A stretch of DNA of 5,926 bases from an uncultured bacterium. GTDB taxonomy: Bacteria > Bacteroidota > Bacteroidia > Chitinophagales > Chitinophagaceae. The DNA lies in the NCBI GenBank assembly GCA_903957405.1, contig CAJBPC010000074.1:1-5926 (forward strand), given 5' to 3'. Below the pieces are notes generated by a model. It had not been told where the DNA came from. It searched no databases and saw only the letters and a program-made list of their open reading frames with translations. Shown one piece after another: positions 5,457-5,926 of the stretch. The translations under genes and the position numbers were made by a program. Positions within the stretch are counted from its first letter, which is position 1; every line of letters starts with the position of its first letter.

Positions 5457-5926
5457 TTAGTAGATTGAACCGGTGTTGACGACAGGAGATACGGAACGCT
5501 CACTGCAAAGCACCACCAGCAGATTGCTCACCATGGTGGCCTTTTTCTCCTCGTCGAGTGATACGATATTCCTCTCGGATAATTTATGAAGGGCCATCTC
5601 CACCATGCTGACCGCACCCTCCACGATCTTTGTACGGGCTGCCACGATGGCCGTCGCCTGCTGCCGCTGAAGCATCGCGCCGGCTATCTCGGATGCATAT
5701 GCGAGGTGACTGATCCGGGCTTCCATGATCGTGATGCCCGCCGGCTCCAGACGTTCATTCAGTTCCGCTTCCAACAGTTCGATGACCATCTGCCCGCCAT
5801 CCCGAAGTGTGATATGCGCTTCTTCATGCTCGATGTTGTCATAAGGATAACTCGTGGCCAGGTGACGCACGGCAGCCTCGCTCTGGTTCTTTAGATATTC
5901 ATCGAATCCCGTCACCTGGAAGACGG
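5457..5926 (-). CDS. SPFH (Band 7 / stomatin-prohibitin) domain protein, C-terminal part
   Basis: The visible 155 residues are the C-terminal half of an SPFH/Band 7 protein; the N-terminus with its membrane anchor lies beyond the right edge. The frame is open to the end of the window (three extra codons, VFQ, before the GTG at 5915), so that GTG is an internal valine and not the start. Recognisable family parts are QSEAAVRHLATSYPYD (visible residues 14-29), EARISHLAYASEIAGAMLQR (68-87), QQATAIVAARTKIVEGAVSM (88-107) and a closing VSNLLVVLCSER with SPVVNTGS. SPFH proteins form oligomeric membrane rings or microdomain scaffolds, often restraining proteases. The AMLQRQQATAIVAARTKIVEGA stretch corresponds to the long helix after the SPFH core. 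It is the first visible gene of a tight minus-strand unit with the ribbon-helix-helix and secreted proteins. The TAA stop is at 5459-5457. Confidence 0.93.
   Translation of the reverse strand, partial: VFQVTGFDEYLKNQSEAAVRHLATSYPYDNIEHEEAHITLRDGGQMVIELLEAELNERLEPAGITIMEARISHLAYASEIAGAMLQRQQATAIVAARTKIVEGAVSMVEMALHKLSERNIVSLDEEKKATMVSNLLVVLCSERSVSPVVNTGSIY

Overview
The window looks like chromosomal DNA from a member of the Bacteroidota, probably the Chitinophagaceae (family-level placement is inference). The pointers are a SusC-like/OMP_b-brl_3 outer-membrane receptor with a carboxypeptidase-regulatory-like N-terminus, a GLPGLI-family protein directly behind it, several signal peptides ending in the Bacteroidota-style A-Q junction, near absence of classical Shine-Dalgarno sites, and strongly ATC-biased isoleucine codons.

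Layout, left to right. Positions 1-64 hold the first codons, on the minus strand, of an exported protein that runs off the left edge. A divergent 595-base gap (65-659) follows. It is AT-rich next to the left gene and next to the right gene, but close to 50% GC in its middle; it holds a possible minus-strand promoter, a possible plus-strand terminator and several short competing open frames, none of which I can identify. Then comes a plus-strand unit: a 926-residue outer-membrane receptor-like barrel (660-3440), a 251-residue GLPGLI-family exported protein (3463-4218) 22 bases later, and a probable 54-residue orphan protein (4254-4418). It converges, with only three bases between stop codons, on a minus-strand unit entering from the right edge: the C-terminal half of an SPFH/Band 7 membrane protein (5457-5926), a 64-residue ribbon-helix-helix protein (5246-5440), and a 272-residue exported, probably beta-barrel protein of unknown function (4422-5240).

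How they may work together. The barrel and GLPGLI genes form a receptor-plus-exported-partner pair of a kind common in this phylum; substrate and mechanism cannot be read from the sequence. The SPFH, ribbon-helix-helix and secreted barrel genes are packed within 16 and 5 bases of each other and are very probably co-transcribed, joining an inner-membrane scaffold, a small DNA-binding-type protein and an envelope protein. The least explained parts are the 54-residue ORF at 4254-4418, the unidentified secreted protein at 4422-5240, and the middle of the 65-659 gap. I saw no rRNA, tRNA, CRISPR array or insertion sequence.
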